Shown here: piece by piece, positions 1 through 7,790 of the stretch | Position numbering within the stretch: the stretch's first letter is position 1 | Layout: each line of letters opens with the position of its first letter | Assembly (NCBI RefSeq): GCF_028747205.1 | Contig: NZ_CP112880.1 | Coordinates: 558,001 to 622,000 of the forward strand | Source of the DNA: Streptomyces sp. CA-278952 | GTDB taxonomy: Bacteria > Actinomycetota > Actinomycetes > Streptomycetales > Streptomycetaceae | DNA: 64,000 bases | Direction of reading: 5' to 3' | Notes under the pieces: model-generated | Seen by the model: the letters and a program-made list of their open reading frames with translations, nothing else | Database searches by the model: none | What the model was told of the DNA's origin: nothing | Program-made: the position numbers and the translations under genes

Positions 1-420
1 CGCCGCGCGCAGGCCGGCGACGTAGGCCGCGTGCTCCTGCGTGCTCCGTACACGTCCGCCCTCCGCGTGGACGGTGTCCTCGATGTTGAGGCCGACGCCG
101 CCGACCTCGATGAGACCGGCGACGAGATCGGCGGGCTGCTGTCCGTAGCCGGCCTCCAGGTCCACGGAGACGGGGACGTCGACCGCCGCGATGATCAGCC
201 TGACGGCGGAGAGCACCTCCTCGAAGGTCTGCCCCTCCTGGTCCGCGGCCCCCCGGGAATCGGCGAGCGGATGGCTGCCGACCGTCAGCGCGGGGAACCC
301 GGCGTCGGCAGCTGTCCGCGCCGACCAGGCGTCCCAGACGGTCGGCAGCACGAGGGGCCTGTGCTCGGCGTGCAGTTGCTTGAGGCGTTGAGCGCGCTCA
401 ACGGTGGTACGAAGGTCCAT
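1..420 (-). CDS. isocitrate lyase / PEP mutase superfamily protein, 3' end outside window
   Basis: The visible 140 residues begin MDLRTTVERAQRLKQLHAEH and cover the first half of a PEP-mutase/isocitrate-lyase TIM barrel. VLPTVWDAWSARTAADAG and ALTVGSHPLADSRG are typical of the actinobacterial branch, followed by the Mg/substrate strand SVDLEAGYG near residue 90. The family cleaves or forms C-C or C-P bonds on 2-oxo-acid substrates (isocitrate, 2-methylisocitrate, phosphonopyruvate). This branch has no assigned substrate that I know of. The ATG at 418-420 begins the conserved fold, and the stop lies beyond base 1. The gene on its 5' side is only a remnant. Confidence 0.85.
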   Translation of the reverse strand, partial: MDLRTTVERAQRLKQLHAEHRPLVLPTVWDAWSARTAADAGFPALTVGSHPLADSRGAADQEGQTFEEVLSAVRLIIAAVDVPVSVDLEAGYGQQPADLVAGLIEVGGVGLNIEDTVHAEGGRVRSTQEHAAYVAGLRAA

Positions 421-578
421 GCCGAGCACGCTACCCCGCGCGACGTGCGGACGGGCCGCGGCCGAACGTGCGAACGCGAGGAGCCCGCTGCGGTCACGGG
501 TGCCCGTGGCCGCAGCGGGCTCCCTCCGCGCCGGCAGCGGGGACGGGACGGCGCGGAGGGCTACCTGGCCCTGCCGGA

Positions 579-659
579 TCAGCTCCGGTAGACGCCGTAC
601 TCGTAGAGCGAGGAGCCCCACGGGGTGCCGGGGAAGCCGGACAGGTCGAAGCCGTGGAT
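579..659 (-). pseudogene. C-terminal remnant of an F5/8-type C (discoidin/CBM32-like) carbohydrate-binding protein
   Basis: An open stretch of 26 codons plus TGA has no start codon of its own. It reads IHGFDLSGFPGTPWGSSLYE and then YGVYRS. The pattern GTxWGxSLYEYxVY is the last beta strand of discoidin/CBM32 domains that close many secreted Streptomyces glycoside hydrolases. Directly upstream in its reading direction is a LacI-type palindrome at 674-687. The simplest reading is that a promoter/operator was joined to the gene's tail by an internal deletion. The family call rests on a very short stretch. Confidence 0.55.
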
Positions 660-673
660 TGACCGCGACCCTT

Positions 674-687
674 GGAGAGCGCTCTCC
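674..687. promoter_or_regulatory. LacI-family-type operator, copy 1
   Basis: Perfect palindrome GGAGAGCGCTCTCC. It is one base per half-site away from the CebR-type box TGGGAGCGCTCCCA. It lies 15 bp upstream of the CBM-like remnant and downstream of the DUF1996 gene, so it probably served the deleted gene. Confidence 0.6.
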
Positions 688-731
688 CTCATGGGCGCGG
701 CGCACCCACGAGGGAGACGCGGCGGGCAGGG

Positions 732-1856
732 TCAGGGCAGTTCGTAGTTCTCGTCCAGAACCGCTCCCTCACCCGGGTTGTTCTCGTCGTAGCCACGGGC
801 GTTGCACTGGAGAGCACCGACGATGCAGTGGTCGACCAGGGCGTCGAGCGTGGCGTCGTCCCAGGCGTTGAAGAAGTCGTAGTGGAAGGAGTGACCGGTG
901 CCGCTGGCCAGTCTCACCCGCGACATGTCACCGTTGACCGGCCACGCCATCTTGAACTCGATCATCGGCAGGGCGACCGGGTGGCTCGTCGGGCAGACGT
1001 CCTGGTTGGCCCCCATCACGATCGGATAGGCCATGTGGGCCTTGTGGTCAGGGGTGTCCAGGTGCTTGCCGTCCCAGCAACTGGGCGCCTGCATGCGCAG
1101 GTTGAGCTGGGTGTCCCGGCTGGTCGGGCAGGCGGCCGGGAAGTCGTAGTTGTGGTAGCTCTCCCCGCACTCGTACCCCTCGACCATGCCGGGGTGGTCG
1201 CGGAACTCCTGGGCGCTCTGCGTGGGGCTGCCGACGACGAACCGCAGTCCCTCGGGGAAAGGCCGCACGGTGCGGTAGTCGGTCACTCCGGCCTTGTAGT
1301 AGATGGTCTGGGGGCCGACCGGGCGGATCTCCTCGTTCCCGTTGTAAAGGGTCGGCATCCAGTAGGCGGACCGGTCGCCGGGCGCGAGGCAGGCGGTTCC
1401 GCCCGCGCTCAGGGACGCGGTGGTGCTGTTCGCGTTCGTGGTGTCGTTGCCCATGAACGTGTGGTCGTGCGACGCGCCGGCCTGGCCCGGGTAGACGATC
1501 GGGTCGTCCGGAGCGGTGTGGCTGACCGAGCAGTTGGCCTGGAACTCGTGGAAGTAGCGGTGCGGCGGGATCTCGTCGGACGGCTCCACTCCTGTGACCG
1601 GCGGATCCGCCGGAATGTAGCCGTCGCCGTCGGGGTCGTCCCCGAACGCGACGGGCTTCGCCGGCGCCATCCTGTGGCCCTGCATGACGTGCGAGGCCGC
1701 CGCGGGCTTGTCGGACGCGGGCGGGGCCGCCTCGGCGGCGGTCGCCCCGGCGTTCGTGATCGCGGTGAGCCCGAGCGCGACCAACGCCAGGGCGGTCGCC
1801 ACGATCAGGGCGGACACCAGGGACGTTCGGGACGTTCTGTTGAGTCTTGTCACCAT
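732..1856 (-). CDS. secreted DUF1996 domain protein
   Basis: 374 residues. The start is the ATG at 1854-1856, chosen because GGAGG sits 5 bases upstream; an earlier in-frame ATG lacks a ribosome site. The N-terminus is a Sec signal: basic MVTRLNRTSRTS, a long hydrophobic core, then an Ala-rich cleavage region near residue 45. The rest carries the DUF1996 signature: HEFQANCSVSHTAPDDP, then SHDHTFMGN, and several conserved His and Cys residues (SCWDGKHLD, HMAYP, GTGHSFHYDFFNAW). DUF1996 proteins occur in fungi and streptomycetes, and no biochemical role is established. A perfect LacI-type operator lies about 130 bp upstream and is shared with the neighbouring protease. This suggests control by a sugar, perhaps with a role in cell-wall or glucan breakdown (inference). 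Confidence 0.9.
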   Translation of the reverse strand: MVTRLNRTSRTSLVSALIVATALALVALGLTAITNAGATAAEAAPPASDKPAAASHVMQGHRMAPAKPVAFGDDPDGDGYIPADPPVTGVEPSDEIPPHRYFHEFQANCSVSHTAPDDPIVYPGQAGASHDHTFMGNDTTNANSTTASLSAGGTACLAPGDRSAYWMPTLYNGNEEIRPVGPQTIYYKAGVTDYRTVRPFPEGLRFVVGSPTQSAQEFRDHPGMVEGYECGESYHNYDFPAACPTSRDTQLNLRMQAPSCWDGKHLDTPDHKAHMAYPIVMGANQDVCPTSHPVALPMIEFKMAWPVNGDMSRVRLASGTGHSFHYDFFNAWDDATLDALVDHCIVGALQCNARGYDENNPGEGAVLDENYELP

Positions 1857-1984
1857 AGGAACCTCCATGCCGCTCTTCATCCCTGCACATCGGGTGCACG
1901 GTGGGGGGAAAGGGTGAGCTGGACGGTGCAGCCGGGAAGAGACTCCGCCCTGCGCGTCACGAGGCCGACGGACCGCAGAATCTG

Positions 1985-1998
1985 GGAGAGCGCTCTCC
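1985..1998. promoter_or_regulatory. LacI-family-type operator, copy 2 (DUF1996 promoter)
   Basis: Perfect palindrome GGAGAGCGCTCTCC, identical to the copy at 674-687, about 130 bp upstream of the DUF1996 start. Confidence 0.65.
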
Positions 1999-2080
1999 GA
2001 AGCGGTGTCAGTGTTGCGCCGCTGTCGAGAGGGTGTCAATAGCTGGTGAACGATGCGTCGGGCAAAGGCTGTTGGGCATC

Positions 2081-2096
2081 GGGAAAACGCTCTCCC
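2081..2096. promoter_or_regulatory. degenerate LacI-type operator half-site
   Basis: GGGAAAACGCTCTCCC keeps the right half and centre of the operator but differs at two positions in the left half. It lies between the DUF1996 promoter and the protease gene's 3' end, so it may be an auxiliary site or a decayed one. Confidence 0.3.
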
Positions 2097-2114
2097 GGCG
2101 GGCCCTCACACGGA

Positions 2115-2142
2115 AGCGGCCCCGCACGTCGGCGGGGCCGCT
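2115..2142. terminator. GC hairpin between DUF1996 promoter and protease 3' end
   Basis: 11-bp perfect stem (AGCGGCCCCGC paired with GCGGGGCCGCT) and a 6-base loop. There is no U-tract, as is usual for Streptomyces terminators. Confidence 0.45.
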
Positions 2143-2217
2143 CACAGGGGGCATGCGCTGAGTCGGCGGGATCCGGCCGCCCGGAACGCTCACGGCCGGG
2201 CGCCCTCACCCGTCGGC

Positions 2218-2256
2218 GGGAGCCGCTCCGCCGGGGAGGGCGGCGGGACGGCTCCC
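2218..2256 (-). terminator. hairpin directly after the protease stop
   Basis: GGGAGCCG at 2218-2225 pairs with CGGCTCCC at 2249-2256. It lies 6 bases beyond the protease stop codon, with further GC pairing inside the loop. Confidence 0.45.
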
Positions 2257-2261
2257 CCGGA

Positions 2262-3407
2262 TCACGCGGTGTGCAGGGTCAGCCCGTACCGGTTGAGGAT
2301 CTCGTTGACCGGCTGGTACCAGGTCTCCCCGCCGCCGGAGCAGTTGCCCCAGCCGCCGGAGGTGACGCCCTGGGCCTGGTCGCCGCTGATGAACGACCCG
2401 CCGGAGTCGCCTCCCTCGGCGCAGACGCTCGTCTTGGTCATCTGGTGCACGGCGCCCTGGCTGTAGTTGACGGTCTCGTTCTTGGCGAGGACCCTGCCGC
2501 AGTGCCAGCGCGTGGTGGAGCCGGAGCGGCAGATGGACGCGCCGATCGGCGCCTCGTTCGAGCCCCGGACCAGCTGGTCGGAGACGGTGCCCCAGCCGAG
2601 GACGACCGGCACGGTCCACCAGCCGTTGGCCACGTTCACCCAGGCGTAGTCGTTGCCGGGGAAGGACGAGCCCTGGAAGTTGCCGATGGCCGAGCCGTCC
2701 CAGCCGCGCACGGACTGGCCCGCGCCGCCGCAGTGCCCGGCGGTGACGAAGCCGCCGTGGACGGAGAAGCCGATCGAGCAGCGGACGTTGCCCGTGTAGT
2801 ACGGGTCGCCTCCGACCGTTCCCGCGGCGAAGGTCTGCGGCGCCTCGGCGGTCGTCTCCACGGTCACGGGGCCGGCCTCGCGGGCCTGGGCGACGAAGGA
2901 CCGGACATCGTTGTCACCCTGCTCGGACGCGACGACGTTCACGACGACGCTGCTGGTCGCCGGGTCGACGTGCCAGCTGCTCACGCCGGACGGGGCGGAC
3001 AGGGCGTCGATGCGGGCCTTCGCCGCGTCGAGCCTCTTCGCCGAGTGCTCGACGAGCCGGGCGTCGGCGCCGGCGGCTCGTACGGCATCGGCCTTCTCGG
3101 CGTTCGTGACGGCGACGACCAGCTTGCCGGTCCTCGCGTCGAACCAGGACCCGCCGAAGGCGGAGCCCGCGGCGCGTTGAGCCTTCGGCTCCAGGGCGGT
3201 GGCCGCCTTCTCGTCGGCGAGCCTCGCGACGGCCTCGCCCTCGGTGAGGCCGAAGTCGCGCTGCATCGCGGTGAGCAGGGCCGCGGAAGCGGGGGCCTCC
3301 GCGGAGTCGGCGGGGGCGGCGGAGGCTGACGACGGGCCGGCGGCGGCCCAGGCACCGAGGAGCAGGAGTGCGGACAGACCGGTCCGCAGCACGGTTGCGT
3401 GTCTCAA
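2262..3407 (-). CDS. secreted S1 family serine protease, streptogrisin/alpha-lytic type
   Basis: 381-residue pre-pro-protease starting at a TTG with AAGGG about 8 bases upstream. A signal peptide spans residues 1-30. It is followed by an alpha-lytic-type propeptide (about 32-195) that would fold and inhibit the enzyme. The chymotrypsin-fold domain starts near TVGGDPYY (about 197). The catalytic triad is visible: H225 in TAGHC, D253 in NDYAW and S335 in GGDSGGS. Paired Cys residues fit the usual disulphides (C210/C226, C293/C303, C329/C356). Streptogrisins are exported digestive endopeptidases. There is no C-terminal chitin-binding domain, so it resembles the short B/D forms rather than C. A LacI-type palindrome lies 80 bp upstream, which is unusual for a protease. 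Confidence 0.93.
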   Translation of the reverse strand: MRHATVLRTGLSALLLLGAWAAAGPSSASAAPADSAEAPASAALLTAMQRDFGLTEGEAVARLADEKAATALEPKAQRAAGSAFGGSWFDARTGKLVVAVTNAEKADAVRAAGADARLVEHSAKRLDAAKARIDALSAPSGVSSWHVDPATSSVVVNVVASEQGDNDVRSFVAQAREAGPVTVETTAEAPQTFAAGTVGGDPYYTGNVRCSIGFSVHGGFVTAGHCGGAGQSVRGWDGSAIGNFQGSSFPGNDYAWVNVANGWWTVPVVLGWGTVSDQLVRGSNEAPIGASICRSGSTTRWHCGRVLAKNETVNYSQGAVHQMTKTSVCAEGGDSGGSFISGDQAQGVTSGGWGNCSGGGETWYQPVNEILNRYGLTLHTA

Positions 3408-3486
3408 GGGAGTGACCCTTCCTGTTGTTCCAGCGACGTGGGGATGGAACGGGAGGCATCCGGGAGCGCATACCGATCATGCTGTT

Positions 3487-3500
3487 TGAGAGCGCTCTCA
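3487..3500. promoter_or_regulatory. LacI-family-type operator, copy 3 (protease promoter)
   Basis: Perfect palindrome TGAGAGCGCTCTCA with the same 12-bp core as the copies at 674 and 1985. It lies 80 bp upstream of the protease TTG start. Confidence 0.65.
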
Positions 3501-3681
3501 GATGCGCCGTCCCGGACTGTAGCGGAGTTCGATAGTCAGGTCCATGCCAATGGAGACGATGGGTCGGAAGAGGTGCGCGAGGACGCCGCACACCGGGCTG
3601 AGTAGGCGTACTCATCCGGCCCGCAGGCACTCGTCCTACTGTCACAGGAACGGAGGGCGGGGCCAGATGGAGGAGCTGATC

Positions 3682-4722
3682 ATGACCGGATCACGCCGCA
3701 GACGGTGGAGAGCCGCGCTGACCGGCACGCTGGCGGGTTCCCTGGTCCTGATGTTGGGCGCGTGCGGAGTGGTCGACACCGATGACGACCGCCGGGTGGC
3801 GGAGGAACTGGCCGATAAGCACTTCCCGGGGCAGCTCGAGGCGATCGGAGCACGCACGCTCTTCCCGGGCTCCGGCGGCTCGGAGGTCACGTTCGCGGTG
3901 ACCGACGACCGCGACGCCGTGGTCCGGCTCCGCATCGACACGGACGCGGCGGACGAGGGCACGTGCGACCGCAAGGACTGCGCGGGCGTCCTCGCCGAAG
4001 CCGTGAAGCGCGGGCGGCAGCAGGCCGAGGACTTCCGTACGCTCAGGGACGCCTTCGACGCTTGCGGTTACGAGGTCGTCGCCCTGGGCCCGACCGGCAC
4101 CCCGCCCTACGTCGTGGCCGAGCTGACGAACGCCACCGTCGCGAAGGTGCTCGGCGAGATCGGGGAGTGCGTCCAGCGCTGGGTCACGGCGAGCGGGGCC
4201 GACAGCACGTTGGCGAAGGCTCAGGGGTCCTACGTGAACGTGGTCTCCCCCTCCGTCGCCGACCGGCGTGACCGGGGCCGGGAGTCGTGGCCCACCGTGA
4301 TGCGGCTGACCCGGCCGGACCTCCTGGCCTCGCTCACCGAGCACGCCTATTTCTCGGCGAGTTACGAGATCGGGGCGGGCCGGGTCGACACGACCGGCAG
4401 CGCCCGGGTCGTCCGCCCGTTCCGGGAGCGCCAGAAGTTCGGCGACACCGTGCAGAACGCGCTGAAGGAGCAACTGCGCGCCACCTACCCCCGGGTGGTC
4501 ATGAGCACCTACCAGTGGATCTGGCGGCTGGAGCCGGGCCGCGTCGACCGGCAGACCGGCTACGTCCTGTTCTGCCCCGAACCGGACGCGCGCGGGCAGT
4601 GCGTCAACAGCGACGACGCGGCCCTGGTGACCACGGACGAGCACGGCACTTTGGTGGGGAAGATCCGGCTCGTGCACGACGTACGCGAGGGCACCGGGAT
4701 GCTGCGACTGCCGCCGTACTGA
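3682..4722 (+). CDS. hypothetical lipoprotein
   Basis: 346 residues. The ATG at 3682 is preferred to the one at 3667 because GGAGGAG (3669-3675) lies 6 bases before it. The N-terminus MTGSRRRRWR plus a hydrophobic core ends in lipobox LGAC (Cys at about 28), so it should be lipidated and held on the outer face of the membrane. The body is hydrophilic with several Cys residues (GTCDRKDC, FDACGY, FCPEPDARGQC) and matches no domain I recognise. It stands alone between the protease and a GNAT gene and seems not to share their operators. Confidence 0.8.
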   Translation: MTGSRRRRWRAALTGTLAGSLVLMLGACGVVDTDDDRRVAEELADKHFPGQLEAIGARTLFPGSGGSEVTFAVTDDRDAVVRLRIDTDAADEGTCDRKDCAGVLAEAVKRGRQQAEDFRTLRDAFDACGYEVVALGPTGTPPYVVAELTNATVAKVLGEIGECVQRWVTASGADSTLAKAQGSYVNVVSPSVADRRDRGRESWPTVMRLTRPDLLASLTEHAYFSASYEIGAGRVDTTGSARVVRPFRERQKFGDTVQNALKEQLRATYPRVVMSTYQWIWRLEPGRVDRQTGYVLFCPEPDARGQCVNSDDAALVTTDEHGTLVGKIRLVHDVREGTGMLRLPPY

Positions 4723-4818
4723 GGACGGGGCGACCCGAGGCCCCGACTGCTCGCTCCCGGCGCGGGCGAGCGCGGTTCCCTGCGGGCGTCGCCGGGTGTG
4801 TCGTGGGATCGTGGCGCC

Positions 4819-5394
4819 ATGACCATCGCATTTCGCCCGGCCTCGGTGTTCGAAGATGTTCGCACCCTGGTCGGTCCGAAGTCACCGAAGGCCCACGTCT
4901 GTTGGTGCCTGAGCTACCGGATTCCGTCCACGCTCGACACCGAGCTCCGCGGTCCCGCGCGCGGTGAGTATGCCGCCGGGCTGTGCCGTGCGGAGCCCCC
5001 GCCGGGGGTGCTCGCCTACGACGCCGACGAGCCGGTGGGCTGGGCCGCCGTGGCACCGCGCTCGGACACTTCCTTCGCCCGCAGCCGAAAGATCCCGCAC
5101 GTCGACGACCTGCCGGTCTGGTCCCTGTGGTGCATCCGGGTTCGCCCCAGCCACCGCGGAAAGGGGATCTCGCACGAGCTGATCGCCGGTGCGGTCGAGT
5201 TCGCCCGCGCCCACGGTGCGCCGGCGGTCGAGGCGTACCCGCTCGACAGCGGTGACGCCAAGGTCGATCTGACGATGGCGTACCCCGGGATCCGGAAAAA
5301 CTTCGAGCGCGCCGGGTTCACCCACGCCGCCGACACCACCTCGGTTCTGGCCGGCCATCCCCGCGTCCTGATGCGGCTCGACCTGCGCGGGTAA
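4819..5394 (+). CDS. GNAT family N-acetyltransferase
   Basis: 191 residues. The acetyl-CoA-binding motif is VRPSHRGKGISHELI (about residues 107-121), preceded by the substrate-side strand PVWSLWCIRV. The N-terminal segment HVCWCLSYR and the C-terminal AGFTHAADTTS are typical of a small actinobacterial GNAT group of unknown substrate. The gene converges on the sigma-factor gene with only 9 bp between the stops. Confidence 0.88.
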   Translation: MTIAFRPASVFEDVRTLVGPKSPKAHVCWCLSYRIPSTLDTELRGPARGEYAAGLCRAEPPPGVLAYDADEPVGWAAVAPRSDTSFARSRKIPHVDDLPVWSLWCIRVRPSHRGKGISHELIAGAVEFARAHGAPAVEAYPLDSGDAKVDLTMAYPGIRKNFERAGFTHAADTTSVLAGHPRVLMRLDLRG

Positions 5395-5403
5395 CGGCGA
5401 TCG

Positions 5404-6318
5404 TCACCCCCGCGGCACCCACGGCCGCAGCTTCTCCGGGTTGCGGACCACCCAGATCCGGGCGACGCGGCCTTCGGTCACGTCGAACGAGGCCACGGTC
5501 AGGACGACACCGCCCCGCAGGGCCACCAGGCCCGGCGCACCGTTGACCGACCGCTCCAGGAGTTCCAGCCCCGGGGCCCGGTCGGCGATGGCGACCATGT
5601 ACGAGGCGATGCGCGCGTCTCCCTCGATCGGGCGCAGGGCGGCACCGACCAGACCGCCGCCGTCGGCGGTCATCACGGCGGACGGGTCGAGGAGGCCGAC
5701 GAGGGCCGCGATGTCCTTGTTCTCCCAGGCCTCCTTGACCCGCCGCACCACGTCGGTCCGCGCGTCCGCCGCCACCGGAGTCCGGGCGTCGGACACTCGT
5801 CGCCGGGCGGAGGACGCGAGCTGCTTGCAGGCGGCGGGGGTCCGGCCGAGTACGTCGGCGATCTCCGCGAAGGGGTAGCGGAAGACATCGTGCAGGACGA
5901 ACGAGACGCGCTCGGCGGGGGTCATCGTCTCCAGGACCACGAGGAAGGCCATGGTCACCGACTCGTCCAGGACCATCCGGTCCGCGGGGTCGGAGCCCCG
6001 GCCGCCGCCGCGCTCGACGGGGTCGGGCAGGGGATCGGGCAGCCACGCGCCGACGTAGCGTTCGCGCCGGACCCGCGCCGAGCCGAGCACGTCCAGGCAG
6101 ATGCGGCCGGTCACGGTCGTCAACCAGGCGCCGGGCGACACGATCTCGTCCCGGCGGCTCCGCGGCAGTGTGTACCAGCGTGCGAAGGCCTCCTGCACGG
6201 CGTCCTCGGACTCGGCGAGCGATCCGAGCAACCGGTAGGCCACATTGATCAGTCGGCCGCGCTCACCGGCCGTCCCCCCGGCGCCCGTACCCGCCGCCCC
6301 CATGCTCCGGACCACCAT
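5404..6318 (-). CDS. ECF41-family RNA polymerase sigma factor (SigJ-like)
   Basis: 304 residues. Sigma-70 region 2 (RLINVAYRLLGSLAESEDAV through PGAWLTTVTGRICLD) is followed by region 4 (MTPAERVSFVLHDVFRYPFA, IADVLGRTPAACKQLASSAR). A C-terminal SnoaL-like extension of about 110 residues carries the ECF41 marks DGGG and NPEKL. In ECF41 the extension acts as a built-in regulator in place of an anti-sigma factor. The ATG at 6318 was chosen because GAGGGGG precedes it; 6303 is an alternative. ECF41 genes usually sit beside a carboxymuconolactone decarboxylase or oxidoreductase target. Here the divergent neighbour is a small membrane protein. Confidence 0.9.
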   Translation of the reverse strand: MVVRSMGAAGTGAGGTAGERGRLINVAYRLLGSLAESEDAVQEAFARWYTLPRSRRDEIVSPGAWLTTVTGRICLDVLGSARVRRERYVGAWLPDPLPDPVERGGGRGSDPADRMVLDESVTMAFLVVLETMTPAERVSFVLHDVFRYPFAEIADVLGRTPAACKQLASSARRRVSDARTPVAADARTDVVRRVKEAWENKDIAALVGLLDPSAVMTADGGGLVGAALRPIEGDARIASYMVAIADRAPGLELLERSVNGAPGLVALRGGVVLTVASFDVTEGRVARIWVVRNPEKLRPWVPRG

Positions 6319-6413
6319 GCTCCGGCCCCCTCGCCTTACCTTTCGCCGGCCCGTGTCGTCGGGTTGGTGAGACCTTATCGATCGACTGCCCACGGGCGGA
6401 AAAGGGGCATGGC

Positions 6414-6776
6414 ATGGCCACTTGGGTGCCGACACGGCGCGCGTTCCCGTTCCTGCGGATCGCGATCGCCCTGCAGACTCTGACGATCTTCCTTCAAGCG
6501 GTCTCCTCCGGACTGCTGATGACCTCGTCCTACGGGGAGACGCTGCACAGCGTCGGCGCGCGCGTGATGTACGGGGCGTCGATGCTGTACGTACTCGCGG
6601 CGGTGCTGGCCTGGAAGCCGGGGGGCGGCCCGCCCCGGCCGATCCTGTACGCGTCCGGCTTCCTGGTCCTGGCCTCGGTCCAGGTCGCGGTCGGCATCGC
6701 GCACCTGCCGTCGGTCCATCTCCCCCTGGGGGTCCTGATGTTCGGGCTGAGCCTGCTCGCCCTGGCCCGCCGCTGA
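6414..6776 (+). CDS. small multi-pass membrane protein
   Basis: 120 residues with about four hydrophobic stretches (residues 12-34, 48-66, 78-96, 100-118). It looks like an integral membrane protein of the kind often annotated hypothetical in streptomycetes. GGAAAAGGGG lies upstream of the ATG. It is divergent from the ECF41 gene with a 95-bp shared upstream region, so it is a candidate target of that sigma factor (inference). No catalytic motif is visible. Confidence 0.75.
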   Translation: MATWVPTRRAFPFLRIAIALQTLTIFLQAVSSGLLMTSSYGETLHSVGARVMYGASMLYVLAAVLAWKPGGGPPRPILYASGFLVLASVQVAVGIAHLPSVHLPLGVLMFGLSLLALARR

Positions 6777-6811
6777 GGCCCGTCGCGACGGGACACGGGG
6801 AGGGCGGTCAG

Positions 6812-6838
6812 ACCGGTCAGGACCGGTCAGGACCGGTC
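6812..6838. repeat. tandem 10-bp repeat ACCGGTCAGG
   Basis: Two full copies and one partial copy in a row, each containing the palindrome ACCGGT. They lie downstream of the small membrane protein and about 100 bp before the ABC ATPase start. Role unknown. Confidence 0.7.
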
Positions 6839-6939
6839 CGTGTTCGCGATGCAGTCACCCACGCGGATAAATGCCGACTACAGCTACCCTCCGAACGGCA
6901 GACGCGGTAATCACCGACGCGAAGGGGCCGGACGACGGC

Positions 6940-7758
6940 ATGGACGGGAACACCGGCAACAGTCACGGGCGTATCGTCGTCGCCCTCGACGGCGTGAGCA
7001 TGCGCCGCCACACCACCGGCCAGGTCATCCTCGACAGCGTCGGCTGGACCGTCCGTGCGGGCGAGCACTGGGCGCTGCTCGGCCCCAACGGGGCGGGCAA
7101 GACCAGCGTCCTGCGGCTCGTCGGCGCCACCGCCTTCCCCACCACCGGCACGGTCGACGTCCTCGGCCACCGGCTCGGCCGCGTCGACGTGCGGGAGCTG
7201 CGCACCCGCATCGGCCATGTCTCCACCTCCCAGCGCGTCCCGGGGGACCTGACCGGTCACGCCACCGTCCTCACCGGCCACTCCGGCACCGTCCAGCCGC
7301 TGTGGAAGTCGTACGACGACGAGGTGCGCGAGCGTGCCCACGGACTGCTCGCCGAACTCCACATCAAGGAGCTCGCCGATCGCCCGTACGGCGTCTGTTC
7401 GGGCGGACAGCGCGCCCGGATCCTCATCGCCCGCGCCCTCATGGCGGATCCGGCCCTGTTGCTGCTCGACGAGCCGTTCAACGCACTCGATCTGCCCTCG
7501 CGCGAGGACCTCGTCGACACCATGCGTCATCTCGCCGTGCACCGGCCGGAGTTGTCGACGGTGACCGTCACGCACCACGTGGAGGAGCTCTCCCCGGCGA
7601 TCGGTCACGCCCTGCTCCTGCGTGAGGGCCGCGTCCTCGCCGCGGGGGCGGTCGAGGACGTCCTCACCCAGGAGCGCATGACCGCCTGTTTCGGCCGCCC
7701 CATCGAGGTGTCACGGCACGCGGGCCGCTGGCTGGCCCGCTCGGGCGGCTTCGGGTAG
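6940..7758 (+). CDS. orphan ABC transporter ATP-binding protein
   Basis: 272 residues with the full nucleotide-binding set: Walker A GPNGAGKT (48-55), ABC signature CSGGQ (153-157), Walker B LLLLDEP (173-179) and switch His 212. I place the start at 6940. The 23 in-frame codons upstream (from 6871) use several rare Streptomyces codons (ACT, ACA, GCT, CGA, GTA) and look non-coding. There is no permease or binding protein on either side, so the partner must be encoded elsewhere, or this is a stand-alone ATPase of the ModF/YbbL type. Confidence 0.85.
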   Translation: MDGNTGNSHGRIVVALDGVSMRRHTTGQVILDSVGWTVRAGEHWALLGPNGAGKTSVLRLVGATAFPTTGTVDVLGHRLGRVDVRELRTRIGHVSTSQRVPGDLTGHATVLTGHSGTVQPLWKSYDDEVRERAHGLLAELHIKELADRPYGVCSGGQRARILIARALMADPALLLLDEPFNALDLPSREDLVDTMRHLAVHRPELSTVTVTHHVEELSPAIGHALLLREGRVLAAGAVEDVLTQERMTACFGRPIEVSRHAGRWLARSGGFG

Positions 7759-7790
7759 GGGGGAAGCCGGGTCGCTGCGGGAAGGGGGCC

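Noticed and set aside
6871..6939. Longer start for the ABC ATPase.
   Set aside because: The extra 23 codons use rare codons and lack a ribosome site, unlike the body of the gene.
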